NCBI GenBank assembly: GCA_964511965.1
Contig: CAZEGF010000022.1
Span: 1-64,000, forward strand
Length of the DNA: 64,000 bases
Direction: 5' to 3'
Source of the DNA: JAUSNA01 sp964511965
GTDB lineage: Bacteria > Patescibacteriota > Microgenomatia > Levybacterales > GWA1-39-11
In this document: positions 15,827-23,904 of the stretch, piece after piece
How positions within the stretch are numbered: position 1 is the first letter of the stretch
Layout: each line of letters starts with the position of its first letter
The notes under the pieces: model-generated
What the model was told of the DNA's origin: nothing
Database searches by the model: none
What the model saw: the letters and a program-made list of their open reading frames with translations, nothing else
Made by a program: the position numbers and the translations under genes

Positions 15827-17956
15827 TTAATTTGACGTACAACAAAGCCCCCTTATGTCTCCATATGCTGCAGCACAATCCGCATCTCCTACTGGTCTTG
15901 GATTTGGATATGAACCTGTACAAGCTGGTTTAGCCTGACAACTATTTACCCTCCCGTCTCCATTATCTATTGGACAACCTGATGCAGCAGGTCCTTTTGT
16001 TGGAACTGGGGTAGTGGTAGTTCCAGGTGCAGATGTTACAACAGGTGGAGCAGCTGTACATGTTGAAAGTGGTTGATTTCCTCTCGTATAACACTGTGGG
16101 GTGTCTGGATTCCATCCGGCGCATGCAGTATTTGCAGTACTGTCATTGCTTGGTCCAAATCCAACCTGACAATAATTAGTAGGTACACAAAGATGATTTC
16201 CATCATTTGGACATCCTTTTGATTGTGGAGTTGGTGTTGAGTATGGAGTAGAACCTTTACAAACTGCGGGGTCAGTGTTTGCCGGCATTGCACTTTTTGT
16301 GACACTACACCATTTCATACCAGTTGATGGGAAAGGCATGCAATAGTATTTTGTCGGGTCATCAAGAGATGGCTCTGGATTATGAGTTGATGCACATCCG
16401 CAGGAAGTTTGTGAGTCACATGCACACCCTGTTCCTTTTTGTCCAACGGTACAATTCTTTGCTACTCCAGCTGTGGGAGTAGGAGTAGGTGTTCCCGGTG
16501 GATAGAGGCAATGGAAGATCTTATCACCATCAGGATCTAAGCATCTTGCGCCAGCTGCATAATCTGAGCAATCGTTGTCATTTCCTTTTATACAAACGCT
16601 TTGCAGACTCAATTTTCCATAGCACCCCTGTCCTGCATCAACACAAGTGCCAGCAACATCGCAATACCTTTTGTTGTCTGGACAGCAGTGAGTAAGAGTA
16701 TTTTTGTCTTGAGTACCTGAGGAATTGTAGTCAAAAGTACAGGTATAATTTGGACCATTTACTTTTGCACAGTCAACTACAGCTCCACCCACTCCGGCTT
16801 TACAAACTGGAGTTACAGAAGTATCAATCCATGGAACTTGGTCGCATGGGTTATTTGGGTCCGTTGGAGAGCTGAATTTAACATCTACATAGTTTGTTCC
16901 GTCAGCACCAGTTTTTGTACATTTATACCTATCAGCGTACTGTCTACCTTTAACTGCTGTTGCAGGATTTGTTTCTCCTATAAATTTCCCTCCGCATGTT
17001 GCTCCCCAATATCCATCCGGTTTGCTAAATGCTGTATCCAGATTTCCTTTCCCTTCTGCAGTACACCTGTCACTAGATGGAGCAGGACTGTCCTGCCCTG
17101 GAGCTGTTGTTGTGGAGGCGGGTGGAGGATTGTTTCCTGATCCGTTTGATTGTAATTTTCTTGCGGCGTATTTGACTGTGTTGTAGCAGCAAACTCCGCC
17201 ATTGGAGCATTTATTATATGAAGTAGATGTATATTTAGCTTGATTTGGTCCTGAGCATGGGTTTGAAGACGTGTCACATGAGAATACCTCTGCAGTTTGA
17301 GCTGGCGTGTACGGTGGGTCATAATCCAGACATGAATTATCTCCTGATGGTGCTGGCGATTCTGAGCCCCATCCACAAGTGTGAGTTGTACTATCGCAGT
17401 GAGCTGGGTTATAGCAAGCATCATTTCTATTACAGGCGGCGCCAACTGGAAGACTATTGGGGTTAACACAAATAGATAACCCCTGAAAGTCTCTACCTGC
17501 ACAAAATTGACCATTGTTACAGTAAGAATCTAAACCATAACATTGTTTACCTGTAGTATTGGATGATGAAGATGGGGCAGGTGAATTTGTCGGATATTCT
17601 TCTCTACCTTTAGGTGGTGGAGTATAACTTCCAGCATCCTCTACGCACTTAATACCCCCAGCGCTAGCTGGATTTATCTCTTCACACATATAACCTAAAT
17701 CTACACAATGACTATTAACTGGACATGAAAAAGATTCTTTTGAGCTGCCCCGAAGACCAGCAGGGAATTTAATTGTTTTTTTGTCATATGTAGTAGAGCT
17801 AGTGCAATTAAAACTTACTGGTTCAAGAGCCGGGTAGTCACATTTTTTTAGAACCGTATCCCCTTCTGCAGCTTGGATAGCTTGTGGTGAAATTAGAATG
17901 AATAGTGAAATACCGAATAAAACAATAAAAAAAACAAAGTTGGAGAATGATTTCAT
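15827..17956 (-). CDS. Secreted Cys-rich modular protein
   Basis: No named family. 709 residues with a signal peptide (FSNFVFFIVLFGISLFIL to AIQAAEG) and several dozen cysteines in short EGF/knottin-like clusters separated by Pro/Thr/Ser linkers. The clusters resemble the N-terminal part of the dockerin-zincin protein (CNNGQFCAG, PVGAACNRNDACYNP). The last 45 residues contain DNGDGRVNSC, which could be a half dockerin-like loop. TTGAAT-N17-TATGGT precedes the start, with only 3 nt to the ATG. It probably forms a disulphide-braced extracellular stalk or adhesin (inference). Confidence 0.65.
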   Translation of the reverse strand: MKSFSNFVFFIVLFGISLFILISPQAIQAAEGDTVLKKCDYPALEPVSFNCTSSTTYDKKTIKFPAGLRGSSKESFSCPVNSHCVDLGYMCEEINPASAGGIKCVEDAGSYTPPPKGREEYPTNSPAPSSSSNTTGKQCYGLDSYCNNGQFCAGRDFQGLSICVNPNSLPVGAACNRNDACYNPAHCDSTTHTCGWGSESPAPSGDNSCLDYDPPYTPAQTAEVFSCDTSSNPCSGPNQAKYTSTSYNKCSNGGVCCYNTVKYAARKLQSNGSGNNPPPASTTTAPGQDSPAPSSDRCTAEGKGNLDTAFSKPDGYWGATCGGKFIGETNPATAVKGRQYADRYKCTKTGADGTNYVDVKFSSPTDPNNPCDQVPWIDTSVTPVCKAGVGGAVVDCAKVNGPNYTCTFDYNSSGTQDKNTLTHCCPDNKRYCDVAGTCVDAGQGCYGKLSLQSVCIKGNDNDCSDYAAGARCLDPDGDKIFHCLYPPGTPTPTPTAGVAKNCTVGQKGTGCACDSQTSCGCASTHNPEPSLDDPTKYYCMPFPSTGMKWCSVTKSAMPANTDPAVCKGSTPYSTPTPQSKGCPNDGNHLCVPTNYCQVGFGPSNDSTANTACAGWNPDTPQCYTRGNQPLSTCTAAPPVVTSAPGTTTTPVPTKGPAASGCPIDNGDGRVNSCQAKPACTGSYPNPRPVGDADCAAAYGDIRGLCCTSN

Positions 17957-18008
17957 GCTACCATAACTTTATTAAGTTTTATATTCAATGTCAACATTAC
18001 TAATTCTA

Positions 18009-18542
18009 CTAGCAGCCGGTAGGGGGGCCGGTTTTTATTACTTTTTCGACACCTCCCGATGAAAGTTTTATTCTCCAATTTTTTGTATTGTAGCCGGTTG
18101 CGTTATCAAGTTTTACGCTGTAATTTTCGGCAGGTGAATGAAAGGGGATTGCAGCATCTAGCTTCCACGTACCAACAGGATTTTCAATCTCAAGAGTGAT
18201 TGTGCCATCAGTACTTCCTTTTGCCGTGATATTTTCTTGCTTGAAAGAAGACTTTCCTGTTTGGCAAGTCCCCTCCACAATATCAATTGACCAACTGGCA
18301 TCTGGAGTAGGGGTGACGGTTGTGCTTCCAGGGGTAGAATTTGCGTCAGTAGTAGGGGAGGGCTCGTCAGTTATTGAAGATGGTTCATTTCCGGTAAAAA
18401 GTGAGCCTCCACCACCTGCAAGCATTACAGCAAAAATGATAACAACAATGACAAGAATAATATAAACGGTGGATTGGCCGCGCGAGCGTTGCTCGCGTGT
18501 AGCAAGTAGCAAGTAGTAAGCATCAAGGCAGTTTTTGAGCAT
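18009..18542 (-). CDS. Small anchored envelope protein, unknown
   Basis: A 177-residue protein: N-terminal ~18 residues, Gly-Gln-Ser then a transmembrane helix (about 25-42), Thr/Pro linker, and a small beta domain (about 83-177) with two Cys (one in EGTCQTG, one the final residue) that may bridge. Family unknown. The first residues (YYLLLATREQRSRG) are encoded by a dispersed repeat containing the hairpin CGCGAGC-AAC-GCTCGCG. Yet TATGCT lies 6 nt before the ATG at 18542, so that start is plausible. Divergent from the VWA gene. Confidence 0.55.
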   Translation of the reverse strand: MLKNCLDAYYLLLATREQRSRGQSTVYIILVIVVIIFAVMLAGGGGSLFTGNEPSSITDEPSPTTDANSTPGSTTVTPTPDASWSIDIVEGTCQTGKSSFKQENITAKGSTDGTITLEIENPVGTWKLDAAIPFHSPAENYSVKLDNATGYNTKNWRIKLSSGGVEKVIKTGPPTGC

Positions 18543-18573
18543 AGTTTAAGCATACCACAGAGTCACGATATTC

Positions 18574-18603
18574 TTGATTCTTTATTCTTTATTTGCGTAC
18601 AAT
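18574..18603 (+). promoter_or_regulatory. Promoter, leaderless, for the VWA gene
   Basis: TTGATT, 18 nt, TACAAT (18598-18603), 5 nt to ATG at 18609. Confidence 0.6.
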
Positions 18604-18608
18604 GAAGT

Positions 18609-19547
18609 ATGGCTGAAAGACGAAAACGTGGTGGATATTTTGGTAACGGAGGTTCTTCATCTGGTGGTCGTTTTGGAATGAGTCTTACTGGACCGGGTAC
18701 AATGTTCACTATTGCATTCATTGCACTAGCAATTGGCATGGGCATATTACTCTCAAGAGGAGTAACTCCAAAAACAGTCCTCTCGGATCCGGGTGAAACG
18801 GGAGACTTGGAATTGGTTCTTGAAACCCCTTCTGCAAATGGATCACGTCTACAATTAAAAACTTTGAAATTTAGAGAATGCGCAAGTAAGGCTGCTGTTG
18901 GACTTATTGTTGATCGCTCTGGGTCTATGAGGGGAGAAAAGATGACAAATCTTAAAGATGCGCTTAGTACATTCACTACAGGGCTTGGTAACCAATCAGT
19001 AATTGGTATGATTTCATTTAGTAGTAATGATAACTCAATCGAAACGAGTGAAGATGTTCCATTTTCAAGATATCAGGATGTAAAAGGACAAGTTGCTTCT
19101 GCTATAAAAGCGCTATATGCAGCAGGTTCTACCCACACAAGAGCTGCATTTGCACTCATGAAAGATAGAATTATTGTAGCACAAAAAAAATTCCCCGAAA
19201 ATAATTTTGCAATGATTTTATTGTCTGACGGTGTCCCTGAGGATAGATCCGAAACAGGAACGAATTGTCCAAGTGGCCTGTTACATGGAGGAAGATGTTT
19301 TGCATTATCTCAAGATCCAACTCAAGAACCAAGTATAGCTCGTGAAATCCGTGATGCAGGAATAAATGTTTACGCGATAGCAATTTATGATAAAAATGAT
19401 CCGGATGATGTGTATTTTCTGCCAGCAATGCGCAACATGATGCAAAATATTGTGTCTTCTCCTACTAATTTTTACGAGACTCCAGATCCAACGAAATTGA
19501 AACAAATATACAAAGAAATCGCACAAAAAATCTGCAGCGACCTCTGA
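18609..19547 (+). CDS. Membrane-anchored von Willebrand factor A protein
   Basis: A 312-residue protein: basic/Gly-rich cytoplasmic start, transmembrane helix (about 33-52), then a VWA domain (about 94-310) with a complete MIDAS set: DRSGS, the Thr in STHTR, and Asp in LLSDG. A metal-dependent adhesion site outside the cell is the usual role of such proteins. The join between anchor and domain contains LQLKTLKF, shared with the protein at 13069. Two Cys in the TNCPSGLLHGGRCF loop may form a disulphide. The leaderless promoter upstream fixes the start. Confidence 0.85.
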   Translation: MAERRKRGGYFGNGGSSSGGRFGMSLTGPGTMFTIAFIALAIGMGILLSRGVTPKTVLSDPGETGDLELVLETPSANGSRLQLKTLKFRECASKAAVGLIVDRSGSMRGEKMTNLKDALSTFTTGLGNQSVIGMISFSSNDNSIETSEDVPFSRYQDVKGQVASAIKALYAAGSTHTRAAFALMKDRIIVAQKKFPENNFAMILLSDGVPEDRSETGTNCPSGLLHGGRCFALSQDPTQEPSIAREIRDAGINVYAIAIYDKNDPDDVYFLPAMRNMMQNIVSSPTNFYETPDPTKLKQIYKEIAQKICSDL

Positions 19548-19580
19548 TAAGTAGCAAGCAGCAAGCATTATGTAGAAAGG

Positions 19581-19946
19581 TTAATAGGAGGATTTAAGAC
19601 TTTTAATTAGTCCATTTATCATCTTGTGTGTTTCTATAGTTAATTCCCAAGCTAAATCAAAATTCTTTTTCTCTATTAATCCTAAATCTCTTGAAGCAAT
19701 AAGTTGATTTTGGACTTCAACAACAGAACCTAATGCGATATTGTAAAATTGAACCTTTTCTCTTAATGAGGATCGTCCAAAACCCTCGGCAATATTGGAT
19801 GTAATGGAGAGTACGGCTCTTCTAATTTGCGAAGTTAAGCCAAATTGTTCTGAAGCTGGAAATCGAGAAGTTGCCTTGTAGACTAGAAGTAATAATGCAT
19901 GTCCTTTCTGCCAACAATTTAGATCAGTAAAGTTTTGAATTTTCAT
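19581..19946 (-). CDS. Four-helix-bundle protein (S23/IVP family)
   Basis: A 121-residue helical protein matching the four-helix-bundle family first seen in 23S rRNA intervening sequences: DLNCWQKGHAL, FPASEQFGLTSQIRRAVLSI, NIAEGFGR and YNIALGSVVEVQNQL are typical. Its role is unsettled; such genes are frequent in CPR genomes, usually as stand-alone genes outside rRNA. Its start lies back to back with the rpsB promoter region. A purine stretch AGAAAGG abuts the ATG, too close for good SD spacing. Confidence 0.85.
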   Translation of the reverse strand: MKIQNFTDLNCWQKGHALLLLVYKATSRFPASEQFGLTSQIRRAVLSITSNIAEGFGRSSLREKVQFYNIALGSVVEVQNQLIASRDLGLIEKKNFDLAWELTIETHKMINGLIKSLKSSY

Positions 19947-19962
19947 CCTTTCTACCTGCTAC

Positions 19963-19991
19963 TTGATACATTCTACTACATCAGGTATAAT
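19963..19991 (+). promoter_or_regulatory. Promoter of the rpsB operon
   Basis: TTGATA (19963-19968), 17 nt, TATAAT (19986-19991). The predicted RNA start near 19998 gives a leader of about 70 nt. Confidence 0.85.
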
Positions 19992-20006
19992 TACCTTCAT
20001 TACACA

Positions 20007-20058
20007 CGCTTTGGATTACTTCCTGGCTGCAATACGCCTGCAAAGCGGAGGAAAGTAA
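20007..20058 (+). promoter_or_regulatory. Pseudoknot in the rpsB leader
   Basis: CGCTTTG (20007-20013) pairs with CAAAGCG (20041-20047). TTACTTCCT (20016-20024) pairs with AGGAAAGTAA (20049-20058, one bulge). The strands alternate, so this is an H-type pseudoknot. It covers the GGAGG at 20047-20051 and ends 9 nt before the ATG. By analogy with ribosomal-protein leaders it may let S2 repress its own operon (inference). Confidence 0.65.
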
Positions 20059-20067
20059 GGAATAAAT

Positions 20068-20889
20068 ATGAGACAAATCACATTAGAAGAATTATTGGAA
20101 GCAGGTTGTCATTTTGGACATCAGGTTAACCGTCGGAATCCAAAAGCTAACCGCTATATTTTTGAAGCCCGCAGTGGGGTTAATATCATCAATCTTGAAG
20201 CAACTCAGGAGGGTCTTATTGCGGCTGCTGAGTATGTTAAGGATCTTGCTTCAAGAGGTGGAAGTCTCGTAGTGGTTGGTACAAAAAGGCAAGCTCAAAC
20301 TATTGTTAAAGAAGAAGTAGAACGTGCTCGTGAAATAACTCCAGACACAATTCACTATATAATTTCCCGGTGGATTGGTGGAATTTTTACAAATTTTGAA
20401 GAAGTTAAGAAAAATTTCAAAAAATTAGTAGACCTTGAAAAAATAGTAACCGCTGAAGACCGCGGAGGATACACGAAAAGAGAAGTGGGAATTTTTGAGA
20501 AAGAACTCGCAAAACTCAAAGATATATATGGTGGGCTTTATACTATTAAAGAAGCTCCTGAAGCTGTTTTTATCATCGACACACATGGGGAAAACACTGC
20601 AGTCAGAGAAGCAGGAAGAGTTGGACTTACCACAATTGGAATAACCGATACAAATGCAGATCCATCTGAAGTTACTTATTCAATTCCGGCAAATGACGAT
20701 GCAGTCGGATCGATAAAATTAATAACTACCTATTTAATAGATGCATGGATCGAAGGATCAAAGGAAAAAACAAAAGCAGATAACATTGCCGCTGAAAAAG
20801 CAGCGAAAGAGGTTGCCAAGAAGGCCCGCCCGCAAGCGTCTGAGCGAAGCGATGACGGGCAGGCAAAAGCAGCAGATGGTAAGAATTAG
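20068..20889 (+). CDS. rpsB: Small ribosomal subunit protein uS2
   Basis: 273 residues. The family core is clear: LLEAGCHFGHQVNRRNPK at the start, GTKRQAQTIV, YIISRWIGGIFTNF, and FIIDTHGENTAVREAGR with IGITDTNADPSEVTYSIPAN. The C-terminal tail (ARPQASERSDDGQAKAADGKN) is unlike ribosomal S2 and is encoded by a GC-rich dispersed repeat (20820-20876). First gene of an rpsB-tsf unit; AAGGAAT lies 7 nt before the ATG. Confidence 0.97.
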   Translation: MRQITLEELLEAGCHFGHQVNRRNPKANRYIFEARSGVNIINLEATQEGLIAAAEYVKDLASRGGSLVVVGTKRQAQTIVKEEVERAREITPDTIHYIISRWIGGIFTNFEEVKKNFKKLVDLEKIVTAEDRGGYTKREVGIFEKELAKLKDIYGGLYTIKEAPEAVFIIDTHGENTAVREAGRVGLTTIGITDTNADPSEVTYSIPANDDAVGSIKLITTYLIDAWIEGSKEKTKADNIAAEKAAKEVAKKARPQASERSDDGQAKAADGKN

Positions 20890-20958
20890 GATTTAAGAAT
20901 TAGTGATCAGTCTGTAAAGATTTATCACTCATTCCTATCATCTTTATTCCTAAAAAAT

Positions 20959-21411
20959 ATGAAAATAACAGCAGAACAAATAAAAACATTAAGAGAAAAA
21001 ACACAAGCCGGCTTTGCCGATTGTAAAAATGCTTTGGAAGAGGCAAAGGGGGATATGAAAAAAGCAGAAGATATTCTACGAAAAAAAGGCTTTGAAAAAG
21101 CAGCTAAAAAGAGCGATCGCGAAACAGGACAAGGTCTTGTTGAATCATATGTTCACCAGACAGGAAAAGTAGGAGTACTAGTTTCGTTATTGTGCGAAAC
21201 TGATTTTGTTGCAAGAACAGATGAATTTAAAACACTCGCTCATGAAGTTGCAATGCAAGTTGCTGCAATGAACCCAAAAGATACAGCAGCTTTGTTAAAA
21301 CAAGAATATATAAGAGATGGCAGTAAAACTATCAATGATTTAGTCACCGAAACAATCGCGAAATTAGGAGAAAATATCCAAATCGGAGACTTCAAGAGAT
21401 CAGAAATTTAG
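20959..21411 (+). CDS. tsf: Elongation factor Ts, short form
   Basis: Nucleotide exchange factor for EF-Tu. 150 residues, much shorter than the E. coli protein (about 280) and nearer the short forms of Thermus and cyanobacteria. It has the N-terminal UBA-like helices (LREKTQAGFADCKNALEEA), the TDFVAR motif contacting EF-Tu, and the C-terminal helix IAKLGENIQIGDFKR, with the coiled-coil module missing. 69 nt after rpsB, without SD; presumably cotranscribed. Confidence 0.95.
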   Translation: MKITAEQIKTLREKTQAGFADCKNALEEAKGDMKKAEDILRKKGFEKAAKKSDRETGQGLVESYVHQTGKVGVLVSLLCETDFVARTDEFKTLAHEVAMQVAAMNPKDTAALLKQEYIRDGSKTINDLVTETIAKLGENIQIGDFKRSEI

Positions 21412-21457
21412 TCTTTAGTCATTAGTCCTCAGACTTTAGTTTTTATCAGAATTTCTA

Positions 21458-21463
21458 TATAAT
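21458..21463 (+). promoter_or_regulatory. -10 box of rseP, leaderless arrangement
   Basis: TATAAT, 6 nt, then ATG at 21470. A weak TTTAGT lies 17 nt upstream (21435-21440). Confidence 0.5.
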
Positions 21464-21469
21464 GAGTCA

Positions 21470-22582
21470 ATGCTGGTTACAGTTCTTGCTTTCATAATAA
21501 TCCTTTCCGTTCTTGTTATCGTCCACGAATTAGGTCATTTCTTTGTTGCCAAAAAATTAGGAATTAAGGTAGAAGAATTCGGAGTTGGGTTCCCACCGAG
21601 AGCTTTCAGTCGCAAAATAGGTGAGACCGTATATTCCATTAACTGGCTTCCTGTAGGAGGGTTTGTGAAATTGTATGGTGAAGATGCAGCAGGAGGGGGT
21701 TCGGTAAGAAGCAAGCAGCAAGAAGCAAGTAGCAAGGGTGTGGATGAGGTGGAGCGGGCATATTATGCAAGACCGCTGTGGCAAAGAATGGCAGTTGTTA
21801 CTGCTGGGGTTATCATGAATGTAATTTTGGCAATTGTTGTTATCTCATTTCTCTTTGCGACACAAGGAGTTCCACTACCTACGGACAACATTATTGTCAC
21901 TGAAGTTGCGCCTAATTCACCTGCTGCAATTGCCGGCATTTTAAAAAATGACAGAATATTAAAAATTGATGGTAAGCAAATAAAAACAACAGAATTATTT
22001 ATTTCACAAACCAAAAAACTCCGCGGACAAGAAGTGACTCTTATTGTAAAAAGAGGAGACAGCGAATTTACGACAAAGTTAACTCCACGGTTAAATGCTC
22101 CGAAAAATCAGGGTGCGATGGGGGTTGCAATATCCAACATCGAAGTTAAAAAATATTCCTGGTTTGAAGCGCCCATTTTTGGGACAATTGAGGCTGCAAA
22201 ATTTTCGTGGATGATAGCAAGTGGGCTTGGCACGATGATAGTTGATTTTGTTTTGCATGGGACAAAACCACAAGGAGTAGCAGGTCCTATTGGTGTTGCG
22301 CAGCTAACTGGTGAAGCAGTAAGAGCAGGGTGGTTTGCAGTATTGTGGTTCATGGCTCTTCTTTCCCTAAATTTAGCCGTTCTTAATATCTTACCTATTC
22401 CAGCCCTTGACGGAGGTCGTTTTTTCTTTATGATAATCGAAATGCTTACTGGCAAAAAAGTAAGTCCAAAATACGAAGCATATGCTCATGGTGTTGGGCT
22501 CGTTCTCCTACTTGGTCTTATGGCGGTCGTGACATTACTTGATATAGTTAGACTTCTGCAGGGGAAAAGCATAATACCCTAA
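21470..22582 (+). CDS. rseP: Site-2 intramembrane metalloprotease RseP
   Basis: 370 residues. HELGH in the first transmembrane helix gives the zinc site, NILPIPALDGGRFF the third-ligand LDG motif, and one PDZ domain (about 130-215) lies between. It cleaves membrane-anchored proteins within the bilayer. Residues about 78-92 (RSKQQEASSKGVDE) replace the usual short loop before the conserved PLWQRM segment and are encoded by AAGCAAGCAGCAAG-type intergenic repeat (21706-21737). It occupies the place of pyrH in the common rpsB-tsf-pyrH-frr order. Confidence 0.95.
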   Translation: MLVTVLAFIIILSVLVIVHELGHFFVAKKLGIKVEEFGVGFPPRAFSRKIGETVYSINWLPVGGFVKLYGEDAAGGGSVRSKQQEASSKGVDEVERAYYARPLWQRMAVVTAGVIMNVILAIVVISFLFATQGVPLPTDNIIVTEVAPNSPAAIAGILKNDRILKIDGKQIKTTELFISQTKKLRGQEVTLIVKRGDSEFTTKLTPRLNAPKNQGAMGVAISNIEVKKYSWFEAPIFGTIEAAKFSWMIASGLGTMIVDFVLHGTKPQGVAGPIGVAQLTGEAVRAGWFAVLWFMALLSLNLAVLNILPIPALDGGRFFFMIIEMLTGKKVSPKYEAYAHGVGLVLLLGLMAVVTLLDIVRLLQGKSIIP

Positions 22583-22597
22583 ATTGAAACTTGAGAG

Positions 22598-22626
22598 TTG
22601 AGATTTGAGAATTGAGAGACTATACT
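22598..22626 (+). promoter_or_regulatory. Promoter of frr
   Basis: TTGAGA, 17 nt, TATACT; 10 nt to the ATG at 22637. The -35 box lies inside a dispersed TTGAGAGTTGAGATTTGAG repeat. Confidence 0.55.
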
Positions 22627-22636
22627 TTTTAAAATC

Positions 22637-23200
22637 ATGGATCAACAAATACAATCAGCAACAAAGCAACGCATGGAGCGGGCCCTTCAGGTCCTCAAAG
22701 ATGATTTTGGAACCGTAAAGACCGGTAAAGCAAATCCTCAACTTGTTGAAAATATAGTTATCAAAGCATATGGAGGATCGGCGATGCTTAAAGTAAATGA
22801 GCTTGCAACAATTCATGTGCAGGATGCATCGACGGTTGTAATTACTCCCTTTGACCATTCGGTAATTGGGGACATAGAACGCGGCATTTTCGACTCACAA
22901 ATGGGGCTTGGAATATCGGTTGATGGGAGTATTATCAGAATTACCGTTCCACCTTTGACTCAAGAACGTCGTGAAGAATTTGTAAAACTTGTTCATAAAA
23001 AAGCAGAGAATGGAAAAATTATGATCAGGCAAGCGAGAGCCGAATCAAATGATGAAATAGGAAAAATGAAAAAAAATAATGAGATTACAGAGGATGATGA
23101 AAAGAGGTTGGAAAAGGAAGTACAGAAATTAACGGACGAATATGTTGAAAAGATTGATGAGATAGAGAAAATGAAAGAGCAAGAGTTAATGACAGTATAA
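22637..23200 (+). CDS. frr: Ribosome-recycling factor
   Basis: 187 residues, standard length. The two-domain family pattern is plain: helix I with MERALQVLKDDFGTVKTGKANP, the beta domain AYGGSAMLKVNELATIHVQD, and ITVPPLTQERREEFVKLVHK leading into the helical bundle with RQARAESNDEIGKMKK. Releases ribosomes after termination together with EF-G. Encoded between rseP and recR. Confidence 0.97.
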   Translation: MDQQIQSATKQRMERALQVLKDDFGTVKTGKANPQLVENIVIKAYGGSAMLKVNELATIHVQDASTVVITPFDHSVIGDIERGIFDSQMGLGISVDGSIIRITVPPLTQERREEFVKLVHKKAENGKIMIRQARAESNDEIGKMKKNNEITEDDEKRLEKEVQKLTDEYVEKIDEIEKMKEQELMTV

Positions 23201-23286
23201 CTTCAGGAAATAGTAACTAGTGACTAGCAAATAGGTTCTGATATGAATAAACCTAGTTACTAATTACTAATCCCTATTTTACTATT

Positions 23287-23904
23287 ATGCGAATTCCAAA
23301 AGCATTAGAGCGTGTTGTAGAAAGTTTTGAGCGTCTTCCCGGTATTGGCCCTAAGTCGGCGCAACGATTGGGATTTTATTTACTGCATGTTCCCCAAAGT
23401 GATCTAGAAGATTTTGCCGACGCGCTTATAAATCTTAAGAAAAATACGAAAATGTGTGCGATTTGTTTTAATATCGGGACTACTGAACTTTGTGATGTAT
23501 GTGCAGATCCGGAGCGTGACAATGGAACTATTTGTGTAGTTGAAGATACTCTAGACGTTCTGGCATTTGAAAAGTCAGACAAATATAAAGGGGTATATCA
23601 CGTATTGCATGGAGTTGTTGATCCATTAAATTCTATCGGACCGGATGACATTTATATTCCACAACTGATGAAGAGGATCAAGCAGCAAGCAGCAAGTGGT
23701 AAGCAAATAGAAGAAATTATTATAGCTACAAATCCCACGATGGAGGGAGAAGCAACAGCTATGTATATTGTGAAAGGTATGAAGAACGAGGAATTAGGGA
23801 TTAAGATCAGTAGAATTGGGAGAGGATTGCCGGTCGGTGCAGATATTGAATATGCGGATGAAGTGACATTGGGTCGAGCTTTGGAAGGAAGAAGCGAATA
23901 CTAA
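23287..23904 (+). CDS. recR: Recombination mediator RecR
   Basis: 205 residues. Helix-hairpin-helix (LPGIGPKSAQRLGFYLL), Cys4 zinc finger (CAICFNIGTTELCDVC), and Toprim domain (ICVVEDTLDVLAFEK; ATNPTMEGEATAMYI) in the usual order. Works with RecO/RecF loading RecA at gaps. The segment RIKQQAASGKQIEE inside the Toprim domain is encoded by a repeat of AAGCAGCAAG words (23679-23706), slightly lengthening a loop. Ends exactly where the opposing gene ends. Confidence 0.95.
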   Translation: MRIPKALERVVESFERLPGIGPKSAQRLGFYLLHVPQSDLEDFADALINLKKNTKMCAICFNIGTTELCDVCADPERDNGTICVVEDTLDVLAFEKSDKYKGVYHVLHGVVDPLNSIGPDDIYIPQLMKRIKQQAASGKQIEEIIIATNPTMEGEATAMYIVKGMKNEELGIKISRIGRGLPVGADIEYADEVTLGRALEGRSEY

